Shown here one piece after another: positions 1-6,233 of a stretch of DNA of 14,172 nucleotides. The stretch is from UBA10133 sp964528565 (lineage in GTDB: Bacteria > Patescibacteriota > Microgenomatia > UBA1400 > MFAQ01): contig CAZGSP010000023.1 in assembly GCA_964528565.1 (NCBI GenBank), forward strand, positions 1-14,172, read 5' to 3'. A program made the position numbers and the translations under genes. The notes under the pieces were generated by a model. That model was given only the letters and a program-made list of their open reading frames with translations. It ran no database searches and was not told the origin of the DNA. The first letter of the stretch is position 1. Each line of letters starts with the position of its first letter.

Positions 1-9
1 AGGGATCAT

Positions 10-100
10 AAATTCCTTTGGAATTTGCAGGGTTCCCCTCAGTAAATCTCAATAGAGATTTCTTCGGGACCCGTCTCACCAGGTTCGTCACGAAACTGGT
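10..100. repeat. cluster of short hairpins next to tRNA-Tyr
   Basis: No gene is recognisable in the first ~125 bases. Three small inverted repeats follow each other: positions 10-26 (AAATTCC/GGAATTT around three T), 44-61 (AAATCTC/GAGATTT around AATA) and 78-100 (ACCAG.TTCGT/ACGAA.CTGGT with one mismatch). A GGG..CCC pairing between about 30-37 and 66-72 would enclose the second hairpin. The minus strand, downstream of tRNA-Tyr, would carry these as RNA structures. The pattern resembles dispersed intergenic palindromes seen in many patescibacterial genomes. That identification is from memory, and only one copy is present here. Confidence 0.5.
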
Positions 101-126
101 TCCGACTTTCGAACCCTTGCGCTTGG

Positions 127-169
127 ACCATAAAAATATTCTCCCCATAAAGGGGAGAATATTTATGGT
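127..169 (-). terminator. long inverted repeat, probable tRNA-Tyr terminator
   Basis: Positions 127-146 and 152-169 form an almost perfect 18-bp inverted repeat (two extra A bulged on the left) around the loop ATAAA. On the minus strand it starts within the 3' end of tRNA-Tyr, including its encoded CCA, and gives a GC core followed by a TATTTTTA stretch, so it can act as a transcription terminator for the tRNA. The repeat also copies the CCA-containing flank, which is unusual for a simple terminator. Confidence 0.5.
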
Positions 170-251
170 GCCGAGAGCAGGGTTCGAACCTGCGTAGGCT
201 TGCGCCGCGGGTTTTACAGACCCGAGTATTTGACCACTCTACCATCTCGGC
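166..251 (-). tRNA. tRNA-Tyr (anticodon GTA)
   Basis: The minus strand folds as a class II tRNA. A 7-bp acceptor stem (GCCGAGA with TCTCGGC) closes the molecule, the anticodon stem CGGGT/ACCCG carries the loop CTGTAAA with anticodon GTA (plus-strand positions 215-217), a long variable arm follows, and the T arm contains GGTTCGAACC. The discriminator is A at 169, and the CCA end is encoded at 166-168. It lies about 23 bases downstream of tRNA-Thr(GGT) on the same strand, so the two are probably co-transcribed. Confidence 0.95.
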
Positions 252-274
252 ATATTGACTATATTGTATCAGTG

Positions 275-347
275 AGCCGTCGCTGGGGGTCGAACCCAGC
301 ACCTTATTCTTACCAAGAATACGCTCTGCCAGCTGAGCTACGACGGC
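275..347 (-). tRNA. tRNA-Thr (anticodon GGT)
   Basis: The minus strand gives a canonical cloverleaf. The acceptor stem GCCGTCG pairs with CGACGGC, the D arm contains TAGCTCAG, the anticodon stem TATTC/GAATA carries the loop TTGGTAA with anticodon GGT (plus-strand 312-314), and the T arm contains GGTTCGACCC. The discriminator is T at 275. The next bases read CAC, so CCA is not encoded, unlike the neighbouring tRNA-Tyr. A second threonine tRNA with anticodon TGT lies at 1202-1275 on the opposite strand. Confidence 0.95.
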
Positions 348-447
348 ATTATCCGACAGTACATTTTACCTCATTTTCCCCCTTTCCCCAAGCACAGATG
401 GTAAAATCCCTAATATCTCGGAACGCAAATTAACATCGGAGGTAATA

Positions 448-717
448 ATGGTCTTCTCTCAGCTCTTGATCTTTGGTCTGGTGTTTCTCGAGCTTATCGG
501 AGCAATCGGCTTCTTCGGCTTCCTCATTCGCGAAATACCGACCAAACACCTTTTCCCCCGCTTCTACTGCACCGCTGCCTTGGTTTTCTTGGGACTCGGC
601 TTGTTCTCCTTTGCCATGATGACCGTCTTTGCCGGTCTGGCCAAAACATTATTTGTCCTATCCCTTATCAGCCTGATGATCCACGCCGGATACGCCTGGT
701 TAATCGTCAAAAAATAG
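448..717 (+). CDS. small three-helix membrane protein, family unknown
   Basis: This 89-residue protein is almost entirely hydrophobic, with three predicted membrane helices at about residues 5-27, 41-62 and 66-86. A short basic/polar loop (about 28-39) separates the first two, and the C-terminus is VKK. The ATG has a good Shine-Dalgarno sequence (GGAGGT at 439-444) directly upstream, which fixes the start. It shares its strand with the zinc-ribbon gene that begins about 20 bases after its stop and probably forms a two-gene unit ending at the terminator at 1158-1181. I do not recognise the family. A role in the envelope is inferred only from the helices. Confidence 0.75.
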   Translation: MVFSQLLIFGLVFLELIGAIGFFGFLIREIPTKHLFPRFYCTAALVFLGLGLFSFAMMTVFAGLAKTLFVLSLISLMIHAGYAWLIVKK

Positions 718-738
718 TCCCGGGATGAAGAGGTGAAA

Positions 739-1104
739 ATGATCTTTACAAAAGGAAAGTGTGTCAACTGTGACGCCCCCATTTCCACCGGTATACTCTG
801 CCTGGAATGTATCCCCTCTCCTTCCCCGACCAATATTCCGGTGAGAATAGTCCGGTTATCGGAAATGGTGGAAGGAGAAGTCGGATTTACGGAAGAGTAC
901 GCCGTCTTTGAAGCCGAGGGAAAACTCTACGTGATTGGATCCGCCCAGGTATCACCCAAAAGAGATGGATACAAAACGACCAAAGTAAGAGTCCGGAAAG
1001 GTATCATTGAGGTCGACCGGATGACTATCAACTTGGAGGATCTCTGGATCGGCTGGCCGGAAATGAATGAGGAAACCGATTATCTGGCCGCCAAACTGGT
1101 TTAA
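739..1104 (+). CDS. zinc-ribbon-like small protein, function unknown
   Basis: This is a soluble protein of about 121 residues. It begins with two CxxC knuckles (CVNC at residues 8-11 and CLEC at 21-24), the spacing of a short treble-clef or zinc-ribbon fold, so it probably binds one zinc ion. The remaining ~95 residues look like a beta-rich domain rich in V, E and G, without a motif I can name. I chose the ATG at 739 because AGAGG ends about five bases before it. An in-frame GTG at 733 would overlap that Shine-Dalgarno sequence and is less likely. It lies 21 bases after the membrane-protein gene and ends upstream of a rho-independent terminator. A role in RNA or nucleic-acid binding is possible but not shown. 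Confidence 0.7.
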   Translation: MIFTKGKCVNCDAPISTGILCLECIPSPSPTNIPVRIVRLSEMVEGEVGFTEEYAVFEAEGKLYVIGSAQVSPKRDGYKTTKVRVRKGIIEVDRMTINLEDLWIGWPEMNEETDYLAAKLV

Positions 1105-1157
1105 TGCCCCACCCCGCCCCACCAGTGGTGGGTTGAGAAAGTATCCCCTTTCGAAAT

Positions 1158-1181
1158 GCCCCGCAATAGCGGGGCGTTTTT
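1158..1181 (+). terminator. rho-independent terminator
   Basis: A 7-bp GC-rich stem (GCCCCGC/GCGGGGC) with an AATA loop is followed by GTTTTT. It closes the 448-1104 unit and separates it from tRNA-Thr(TGT). A second short inverted repeat (CCCACCA/TGGTGGG, 1118-1132) lies just upstream without a T-run. Confidence 0.9.
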
Positions 1182-1183
1182 CA

Positions 1184-1196
1184 TATAAAATATACT
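1184..1196 (+). promoter_or_regulatory. -10 region of tRNA-Thr promoter
   Basis: TATAAAATATACT lies directly upstream of the tRNA. TATACT (1191-1196) as a -10 box would place the transcription start at about 1202-1203, the first base of the tRNA. The matching -35 position falls in the preceding terminator and has no clear consensus, so this is a weak call. Confidence 0.4.
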
Positions 1197-1201
1197 GGTA
1201 C

Positions 1202-1275
1202 GCCACCTTAGCTCAGTTGGCTAGAGCACCTGTTTTGTAAACAGGGGGTCCTGGGTCCGAATCCCAGAGGTGGCT
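1202..1275 (+). tRNA. tRNA-Thr (anticodon TGT)
   Basis: The acceptor stem GCCACCT pairs with AGGTGGC. The D arm has TAGCTCAG, the anticodon stem CCTGT/ACAGG carries the loop TTTGTAA with anticodon TGT (1236-1238), and the T arm contains GGGTCCGAATCCC. The discriminator is T and no CCA is encoded (the next bases are CAC). It complements the GGT isoacceptor at 275-347. Confidence 0.95.
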
Positions 1276-1283
1276 CACTAGAT

Positions 1284-1553
1284 ATGTCCAAAGAAATTGA
1301 TCCTAGACAAGCCATTTATCCTGCTCAAACAATAGTTCAGGAGATGTGTGCCCTCAGGAACTACCAATACATTGTCCGTAATTTTCCTGCCGTCGACGAT
1401 TCCGAAAAAATCATCCAATTAGAAAGCGAGCTACGAGCTCAAATTGAGCGTTGGGGAGGCATAGAAGCCATTGACGCCTGGCTTGCCATCTATGACCCAT
1501 ATCACACCAAAATAACCAACATCAAAGAGTTGGATCTTAGCTGGCTTATTTAA
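1284..1553 (+). CDS. small soluble hypothetical protein
   Basis: This 89-residue protein is mostly helical and hydrophilic, with no signal peptide or membrane helix. Its one cysteine is near residue 22, and it has an aromatic C-terminal half (a YDPY segment and a final LSWLI). It starts only eight bases after tRNA-Thr(TGT) and has no Shine-Dalgarno sequence. It may therefore be translated from a processed tRNA read-through transcript or be a leaderless message. I do not recognise the family. Codon use looks like that of its neighbours. It is supported by an open frame across its whole length with no competing frame, so it is probably real. Confidence 0.6.
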   Translation: MSKEIDPRQAIYPAQTIVQEMCALRNYQYIVRNFPAVDDSEKIIQLESELRAQIERWGGIEAIDAWLAIYDPYHTKITNIKELDLSWLI

Positions 1554-1660
1554 AATCAGCCCCGATAATGATAATCAGATCCGCCTTCGGAAAGATCAGG
1601 ACCAACGGCCTGTGCCTAAAATTAAGATTTAATACTAAGAGATATTCCCAAGTCATTTTA
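1554..1660. other. intergenic region, nothing recognised
   Basis: This gap lies between the small hypothetical gene and the promoter of the membrane operon. I see no tRNA, no strong terminator and no open frame with a plausible start. A GATC-flanked segment around 1578-1600 is only a weak imperfect repeat. Confidence 0.4.
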
Positions 1661-1664
1661 ATAT

Positions 1665-1673
1665 TGCTATTAT
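1665..1673 (+). promoter_or_regulatory. extended -10 promoter of the membrane operon
   Basis: TGC-TATTAT is an extended -10 element (TGn plus a -10 box at 1668-1673). Transcription would begin at about 1680, only about four bases before the preferred ATG at 1684, giving a nearly leaderless message. No convincing -35 box is visible, as is common for extended -10 promoters. Confidence 0.4.
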
Positions 1674-1683
1674 GATATTAACC

Positions 1684-2109
1684 ATGGCTTATCACGTCTA
1701 TAACGTCAAGCAGGCCGCTAAGATCCTGGGTCTCTCGACCAATACCACTTATAAATACCTCAACGAGGGACGAATCAAGGCCGCCAGAGGCCATATCCGC
1801 GGAACTTTCATCATTACCCACAAATCCCTGGAAACATTTTTGGGTGCCACACTACCCGACAACCCTCTGGAAGACGGTGGTTATGAACTGAATCCCGGCT
1901 CCTTCGATCCGGAAGCTATTATCGAAGTCACTCCCCCCAGTTTCGCTATCAAAGTATCACGCATCATTTTGCCGGTCAGCCTGGCCCTCCTTATCGCCGA
2001 TATGATCATTTCCCCAAGCTTCTCACCCCTTTCTCAATTTTTCCGCCTCTCCGCCGTGGCCATTTTTATTCTTTTTAGTTACCAATTTGGTGGTTTTACT
2101 AAAAAATAA
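1684..2109 (+). CDS. membrane-anchored helix-turn-helix protein
   Basis: The 141-residue product has an N-terminal DNA-binding domain of the MerR/excisionase (HTH_17-like) type at about residues 5-55. The segment NVKQAAKILGLSTNTTYKYL gives the helix-turn-helix, followed by a basic wing (RIKAARGHIRG). A linker of about 35 residues rich in P, D and E leads to two predicted membrane helices (about 93-110 and 118-136) and a KK end. DNA binding at the membrane face is inferred from this layout. An ATG four codons upstream is possible, but the ATG at 1684 fits the extended -10 promoter better. It opens a four-gene membrane operon whose next gene starts 22 bases downstream. It may regulate this operon, but no target can be shown. 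Confidence 0.75.
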   Translation: MAYHVYNVKQAAKILGLSTNTTYKYLNEGRIKAARGHIRGTFIITHKSLETFLGATLPDNPLEDGGYELNPGSFDPEAIIEVTPPSFAIKVSRIILPVSLALLIADMIISPSFSPLSQFFRLSAVAIFILFSYQFGGFTKK

Positions 2110-2131
2110 AAAACCCTACAACCTGCATTAT

Positions 2132-2494
2132 ATGAAGTCCACCAGCCGTCAATCAATTGATCGTAGTCTCTTCGCCTACGGCGGACTCGTTTCGATAATC
2201 ATCACCGTCGTTTCCTATACCAATATTCACACCACTACCGGGCTTATTTCCTTTATTTTGTTCCTCCCCCTCTCCCTCTATTTTTTAAGTCTCGCTTTTA
2301 TCTATCTTGATCATTTACTCCTCAACTTTCTCAATCTTAACCAACCCAAATATAGTTATTTCGGTAAATTTTCTTTTATGAATTTTTTCTCCCAATCGGA
2401 AACTATCTTTCTCGTCACTATTTTGCTTTTTGCCATTGCTTTATCCATTTTACTTTTCAAAATCAGTCTAAATATCATCCATGAAATCCAGTAA
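2132..2494 (+). CDS. three-helix membrane protein, family unknown
   Basis: The 120-residue product has predicted membrane helices at about residues 13-30, 36-58 and 91-117, separated by a polar segment (about 66-88) rich in N, F and S. An upstream in-frame ATG at 2087 lies inside the preceding gene; I chose 2132 because it follows that gene's stop and starts with a polar, basic N-terminus. Its last 14 bases overlap the start of the next gene, a sign of translational coupling. The first ~55 residues resemble the N-terminal membrane hairpin of the next protein in spacing and in a shared LPL-LYF segment, so the two may be paralogous in that part. Confidence 0.7.
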   Translation: MKSTSRQSIDRSLFAYGGLVSIIITVVSYTNIHTTTGLISFILFLPLSLYFLSLAFIYLDHLLLNFLNLNQPKYSYFGKFSFMNFFSQSETIFLVTILLFAIALSILLFKISLNIIHEIQ

Positions 2495-3113
2495 TATCCT
2501 CATCGGTTATGGTTTATTTATCAGTCTGGTTCTCACCTTAATTGGTGTTTTTACCGCCAAAAATGTTCAACAGCTCCTTAGTAGTTTTCTTTACCTACCC
2601 CTCCTTTTCTACTTCGCCTCCCGTCTGATCAAACTATTTAAGCATCCATCCAAGAAACCACACCGTAAAAAAATTGTTCCGGTCTATCTTCCGACTCCGG
2701 AAAAACCGGAAATAATAAAAGATGTGGCCGATAACGACCGCCGTATATTCCTAAAGCTAATTGGTTCCGCCGGCATGTCCATGCTCCTCATGGCACTCTT
2801 TACCAAAAAAGCCCAAGCCGCCTTCTTCGGTAGCGCTCCCACGGGACCGGGGATCGTCGCCATCAAAAACTCCGCCGGTACCCCCATCGATCCGGCCGAA
2901 TCCCACCCCACCGATGGTTACGAAATCACCGAACTGGACGATTCTAGCTCCCCCGCTTATTATGGTTTTCTCAAAAAGACCGGTGCCTGGTACATTATGA
3001 AAGAAGATTCTACCGGCGCTTACCGTTATTCCAAAGGTGCGAGCGATTTTTCCACCAACTGGGAAGATCGAGAAAATCTTGAATACAATTATTTTGATAG
3101 TGTTTTTGGTTAA
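2481..3113 (+). CDS. polytopic membrane protein with internal twin-arginine (Tat) signal
   Basis: The 210-residue product starts with two membrane helices (about 5-24 and 33-50) and a strongly basic cytoplasmic linker (51-65). A near-perfect twin-arginine motif follows: DRRIFLK at 86-92, matching RRxFLK. After it come a moderately hydrophobic stretch (93-107), a basic pair KK and an AQA-A site (about 111-114) that could be cleaved. The remaining ~97 residues form a cysteine-free, aromatic-rich domain (WYIMKE, YRYSKG, NWEDRENLEY) that would be outside. The layout matches three-helix Tat substrates such as actinobacterial Rieske proteins, where Sec inserts helices 1-2 and Tat moves the last helix and the folded domain. 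tatC and tatA genes lie in the same window. The function of the exported domain is unknown. Confidence 0.8.
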   Translation: MKSSNILIGYGLFISLVLTLIGVFTAKNVQQLLSSFLYLPLLFYFASRLIKLFKHPSKKPHRKKIVPVYLPTPEKPEIIKDVADNDRRIFLKLIGSAGMSMLLMALFTKKAQAAFFGSAPTGPGIVAIKNSAGTPIDPAESHPTDGYEITELDDSSSPAYYGFLKKTGAWYIMKEDSTGAYRYSKGASDFSTNWEDRENLEYNYFDSVFG

Positions 3114-3133
3114 CATGTCATAGAATTAGTCAA

Positions 3134-3601
3134 ATGAAAATTTCCAAAGAAATACTTTTTGTTATCATCTGCGGACTCTTCCTTCTGGCTTACGTTCTCG
3201 AGGCTGTTGTCAATCCCCTCAAAATCAAACTCCCTTCACCTTACGGGTTTATTACCGATGGCTACTATCTCAAATATCCTTTTACCGCAGTCGTTGTCGG
3301 GATTCGCGGGCTGGCGATATTTCTCATTCCCCTTTTCCTCTATTCATTTTTTTCCGGCGCCTACTATATTAAAGCCACCATCTCTTTAGTCCTTGCCGGT
3401 CTGATGCAGCTCTACTCATTGCAAGAAGTCGCGACCGGTACCACCATCACGCCCCTTGAATGGTCGCTTTCGTTATCCATTGCCGGTATCGCCATCCTTC
3501 TTCCCACTATCTACTATTTTTGTCTAGGCTTACTCCGAAACATGAAAAACTGGATTAATTCCTGGGGCGACGATCCGGTGGAAACCGATGACGAAACCTA
3601 A
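3134..3601 (+). CDS. four-helix membrane protein, family unknown
   Basis: The 155-residue product has four predicted membrane helices (about 7-27, 49-72, 77-96 and 109-134), an extracytoplasmic loop with several P, Y and G residues after the first helix, and an acidic cytoplasmic tail ending DDPVETDDET. It starts 20 bases after the candidate Tat substrate and closes the operon that begins at 1684. No Shine-Dalgarno sequence is visible. Its position suggests it works with the Tat-signal protein, perhaps as part of one membrane complex. That is inference from context only. Confidence 0.7.
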   Translation: MKISKEILFVIICGLFLLAYVLEAVVNPLKIKLPSPYGFITDGYYLKYPFTAVVVGIRGLAIFLIPLFLYSFFSGAYYIKATISLVLAGLMQLYSLQEVATGTTITPLEWSLSLSIAGIAILLPTIYYFCLGLLRNMKNWINSWGDDPVETDDET

Positions 3602-3629
3602 TCGATATTCGCCTGTCCCTCCAGCCAAA

Positions 3630-3657
3630 ATGACTCAAACACATAGTATAGTATAGT
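3630..3657 (+). promoter_or_regulatory. possible promoter of the YkgJ gene
   Basis: ATGACT (3630-3635) and TATAGT (3652-3657), 16 bases apart, resemble -35 and -10 boxes. TAGTA occurs three times in tandem at 3644-3658, so the -10 position is ambiguous by five bases. Confidence 0.35.
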
Positions 3658-3665
3658 ATTGTGTT
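3638..3665. repeat. inverted repeat over the promoter, possible operator
   Basis: AACACA (3638-3643) and TGTGTT (3660-3665) form an inverted repeat around the TAGTA triplet repeat. It covers the putative -10 box and lies about 15 bases upstream of the ATG at 3681, where a regulator could bind. No T-run follows, so a terminator is unlikely. Confidence 0.4.
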
Positions 3666-3680
3666 AAGGATATTCTATTC

Positions 3681-4142
3681 ATGGCCAAACAGCAAAAAAC
3701 TTCCATAGAAAATAAATGTGGCGGCTGTACTTTGTGCTGTAAGTTACTTGAAATAAAGGAGATCAACAAACCGGCCAACCAACTCTGTACCGACTGCATC
3801 TTGAATAAAGGCTGTGGTATCTATAAAGATAAACCTCAATCTTGTACCGATTTCCAGTGTGCCTATTATCAAATGGATAGGGTATCAAAAGATCTCAGGC
3901 CTGACAACTGCAAAGTTATTTTCGAGAAAGTGTCTGGTCACATTTTCTTTGGCACCCAAGACCCCGACTTTCCCATGACCGAGGTAGCCATAAAACAAAT
4001 AGGTTCGTTTAATAGAGAGGGCTACTCGGTTGTCATCGCCACCAAAGACAGAAAAGATATTTTTTTAGCCCAAAATCACACTCCGGAACAAATCAAGGAA
4101 GATTTCGATCAATATTTAAAGGAAAAGTATGGCCGCACCTAG
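3681..4142 (+). CDS. YkgJ-family cysteine-cluster protein
   Basis: The 153-residue protein carries the family signature CxxCxxCC at residues 13-20 (CGGCTLCC). More cysteines follow at 36, 39, 45, 55 and 60, including CGIYKDKPQSCTDFQC, which matches the second half of the CxxCxxCC (PF03692/UPF0153) domain. Proteins of this family are thought to bind zinc or an iron-sulphur cluster, and their reaction is not well established. The C-terminal half (about 65-153) has the usual LRPDNC segment and a mixed alpha/beta region. The gene overlaps the first fibre gene by 14 bases, so the two are translationally coupled. In some phages and prophages such proteins sit near structural genes. Here it may serve assembly or regulation, which is inferred. 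Confidence 0.85.
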   Translation: MAKQQKTSIENKCGGCTLCCKLLEIKEINKPANQLCTDCILNKGCGIYKDKPQSCTDFQCAYYQMDRVSKDLRPDNCKVIFEKVSGHIFFGTQDPDFPMTEVAIKQIGSFNREGYSVVIATKDRKDIFLAQNHTPEQIKEDFDQYLKEKYGRT

Positions 4143-5985
4143 CTATACCACTGACCTGTTGCCGATTACTACGGCTGAAGGTGGTACCTGGGGAGAAATC
4201 ACCGGTTATGCATCCGGAGGTACTCCGACCCTCGAAACTGACTACTACATTCAAGGAACAGGCTGTTACAGTCAATCAACGGGTGGCAAAACCGGTCTTC
4301 TTGTTTCAATGGCATTCAACTATCTCTCCGACCTAGCCCCTTCAATCACCACAGGTAAATGTGTTTTCTTCTGGCAAATCGTCACTGCCGGTAACGCTAT
4401 GGATACTTTTGCCAACGGAGGCTTAAGGTTAGGCATAGGCTCAAGCTTGGCCGACTTTAAAATGTGGATTAGTGGAGGTAAAGACTTCGGCCGCAACCCT
4501 TATGGAGGCTGGCAAAATGTCGCCATAGATCCTAGGTATAACTCAAGCACTCCCGACTACACCATTGGTACTCCTACAGGTGTCTGGCAGTTTTTTGCCA
4601 GCCAGCCAAACTTCCTTTCGGCCATTGGTAAAGGTAGCCCGCACGCTCTTGATGCCATCCGCTATGGCCGCGGAGAGGTAAAGATCGAGTACGGAACGTC
4701 CGGAGAGGGTTATGGTACTTTTGCAGGCATTGCTACAGAAAATGACAATACGAACAACAGATGGGGTCTGCTTCAAACCGAAGGAACCGGTTATCTCTGG
4801 AAAGGTTTACTAAGCTTTGGTAATGCTACCAACGCTTGCCAATTCGTCGATTCAAATAGAAATATAACTATCGACAACACCCCCAGAACCTACGCCGCCT
4901 TCAACAAAATAAACATAACTAACGCCGGTTCAATCGTCACCTGGACGAACATCAACTTTATCGCCCTACTCAGCTCTCAACTGTCCAGGGGTGACTTTGA
5001 AATGATTGATAATGCCGACGTTAACCTGACTAGCTGTTCCTTTACCGACCTAAACACTTTCATTTTCAACTCAAACGCAACCATCACCGACACAACCTTC
5101 AGACGCTGCGGTCAAATAACCTCAGGCGGAGCAATGTTTAGCGGCTGTAGAGTCACCAGCAGTACCTCAGCGGTCTCCGTTTCCGCCAGCAGCCCGAGTG
5201 ACATCGAGGACTTTACCGGTTGCACCTTCGTTTCGGATGGCGGCAATCATGCAATAGACCTAGGTACTGTCAGCTCCTCTATTTCATACAACTGGAATAA
5301 TACTCTAACCGGCTATGCCGCCTCCGACGGTTCTTCCGGAAATGAAGCTCTTAAGGTTAGCGTCGCCAGTGGGCAAACACTAACCATTAACGTCGGGACC
5401 GGTTACTCATCTCCCAGTGTATACAATACCGGTTCAGGATCGGTCAGCGTCGTCTCCGGACAGGTAACCACCACCATCACAGTCAAGGATCTATCTACCG
5501 GGTTACCGATCCTGGGTGCCAATGTATTAGTCTGGGTTACCGGCTCACCCCCTGCAAACTACTTTTATCAAGCCTCTGTCTCGATCACCGGCTCAGGAAC
5601 AACGGCCACCGTCACCCAATCCTCACACGGACTGGCCACCGGAGACTATGTCATCATCGAAGGAGTAACCAATGACGACGACTACAATGGTGTCTTTCAG
5701 GTGACGGTATCGGATACCAGTACGTATACTTACACCACCTCCGAAACTCTGGGCGTTTCTCCTGCCACCGGAACACCAATCGCCACTTTTGCCCTGATCA
5801 GTGGCACCACCGATTCAAACGGTGAGGTAAGCGACACCAGATCCCTTTCAAACGATGCTATGGATATCAGCGGTTGGGGAAGAAAATCATCAGGCAGTCC
5901 ATATTATCAACAAGGTGCTATTTCAGGAACCGTTAGCAACGCCACCGGTTTTTCTACCACCGTACAACTGGCCAGAGATGAATAA
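4129..5985 (+). CDS. phage tail/fibre-like structural protein with beta-helix
   Basis: The 618-residue protein has no signal peptide or membrane helix and is rich in S, T, G, N and A. Residues 1-250 (FFWQI, GGWQN, DAIRYGRGE, YLWKGLLSFGNATN) resemble the start of virion proteins known from uncultured tailed phages. Residues about 255-400 show short beta-strand turns (ADVNLTSCSFTD, NATITDTTFRRCG) typical of a right-handed beta-helix. From residue 446 an Ig-like/CarboxypepD_reg-like domain begins (TTTITVKDLSTGLPILGANV) and ends in GTTDSNGEVSDTRS. A separate module (about 482-555, ATVTQSSHGLATGDYVIIEG) is inserted in it. AAAGGA at 4118-4123 supports the start. The role is probably adhesion or a tail appendage. 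Homology is judged from memory of sequence style, not a search. Confidence 0.75.
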   Translation: MAAPSYTTDLLPITTAEGGTWGEITGYASGGTPTLETDYYIQGTGCYSQSTGGKTGLLVSMAFNYLSDLAPSITTGKCVFFWQIVTAGNAMDTFANGGLRLGIGSSLADFKMWISGGKDFGRNPYGGWQNVAIDPRYNSSTPDYTIGTPTGVWQFFASQPNFLSAIGKGSPHALDAIRYGRGEVKIEYGTSGEGYGTFAGIATENDNTNNRWGLLQTEGTGYLWKGLLSFGNATNACQFVDSNRNITIDNTPRTYAAFNKINITNAGSIVTWTNINFIALLSSQLSRGDFEMIDNADVNLTSCSFTDLNTFIFNSNATITDTTFRRCGQITSGGAMFSGCRVTSSTSAVSVSASSPSDIEDFTGCTFVSDGGNHAIDLGTVSSSISYNWNNTLTGYAASDGSSGNEALKVSVASGQTLTINVGTGYSSPSVYNTGSGSVSVVSGQVTTTITVKDLSTGLPILGANVLVWVTGSPPANYFYQASVSITGSGTTATVTQSSHGLATGDYVIIEGVTNDDDYNGVFQVTVSDTSTYTYTTSETLGVSPATGTPIATFALISGTTDSNGEVSDTRSLSNDAMDISGWGRKSSGSPYYQQGAISGTVSNATGFSTTVQLARDE

Positions 5986-6232
5986 AAACGACAAAGACAT
6001 CATTGGCAATTTACACATCGGTATGGACCGGGAGGAGTTCGAACAAACCGCCACCCAAACTCTCAAAAAAACTGTTACCAAATCAAAACACATCAGGGAT
6101 ACACTCAGAAAACTGGAAAAGAAAATCGTAGAGAAAGAAGAAAAAATCAGAAACTATCAGGACACTTTCCAGGAAATGCAAACACAGTTGATCAAGATCC
6201 AGTCTGAAGTGTATGCTAAAGGCACCACCTAA
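5978..6232 (+). CDS. small coiled-coil protein, paralogue of the 8972 gene
   Basis: The 84-residue product is highly charged and helical, with heptad-like spacing from about residue 16 to 78 (LRKLEKKIVEKEEKIRNY). It ends in IQSEVYAKGTT. Its C-terminal half aligns with the 74-residue protein at 8972-9196: LEKK, IR-Y, F--M--QL and Q--VYA-G are shared in order. The ATG overlaps the stop of the fibre gene (ATGAATAA), so I chose it over an in-frame ATG at 5855 inside that gene. No Shine-Dalgarno sequence is seen, as expected for coupled re-initiation. It probably oligomerises and could hold or connect the fibre protein, which is inferred from position and coiled coil. Confidence 0.75.
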   Translation: MNKNDKDIIGNLHIGMDREEFEQTATQTLKKTVTKSKHIRDTLRKLEKKIVEKEEKIRNYQDTFQEMQTQLIKIQSEVYAKGTT

Positions 6233-6233
6233 A

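Noticed and set aside
39..302. Minus-strand open frame across the left edge
   Set aside because: It reads through tRNA-Tyr and the hairpins, so it is an artefact of structured RNA.
200..433. Plus-strand open frame
   Set aside because: It lies across two tRNA genes on the other strand and has no ribosome binding site.
2757..3116. Minus-strand open frame opposite the Tat-signal gene
   Set aside because: Its composition is that of an antisense shadow; the plus frame has coherent helices and a Tat motif.
3644..3658. TAGTA tandem repeat as a CRISPR or minisatellite
   Set aside because: There are only three 5-base units with no spacers, so it is a simple repeat in a promoter.
5855..5977. Longer N-terminus for the 84-residue coiled-coil protein
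   Set aside because: This part overlaps the end of the fibre gene in another frame and is proline-rich, unlike the rest. The ATG at 5978 at the stop codon is more natural.
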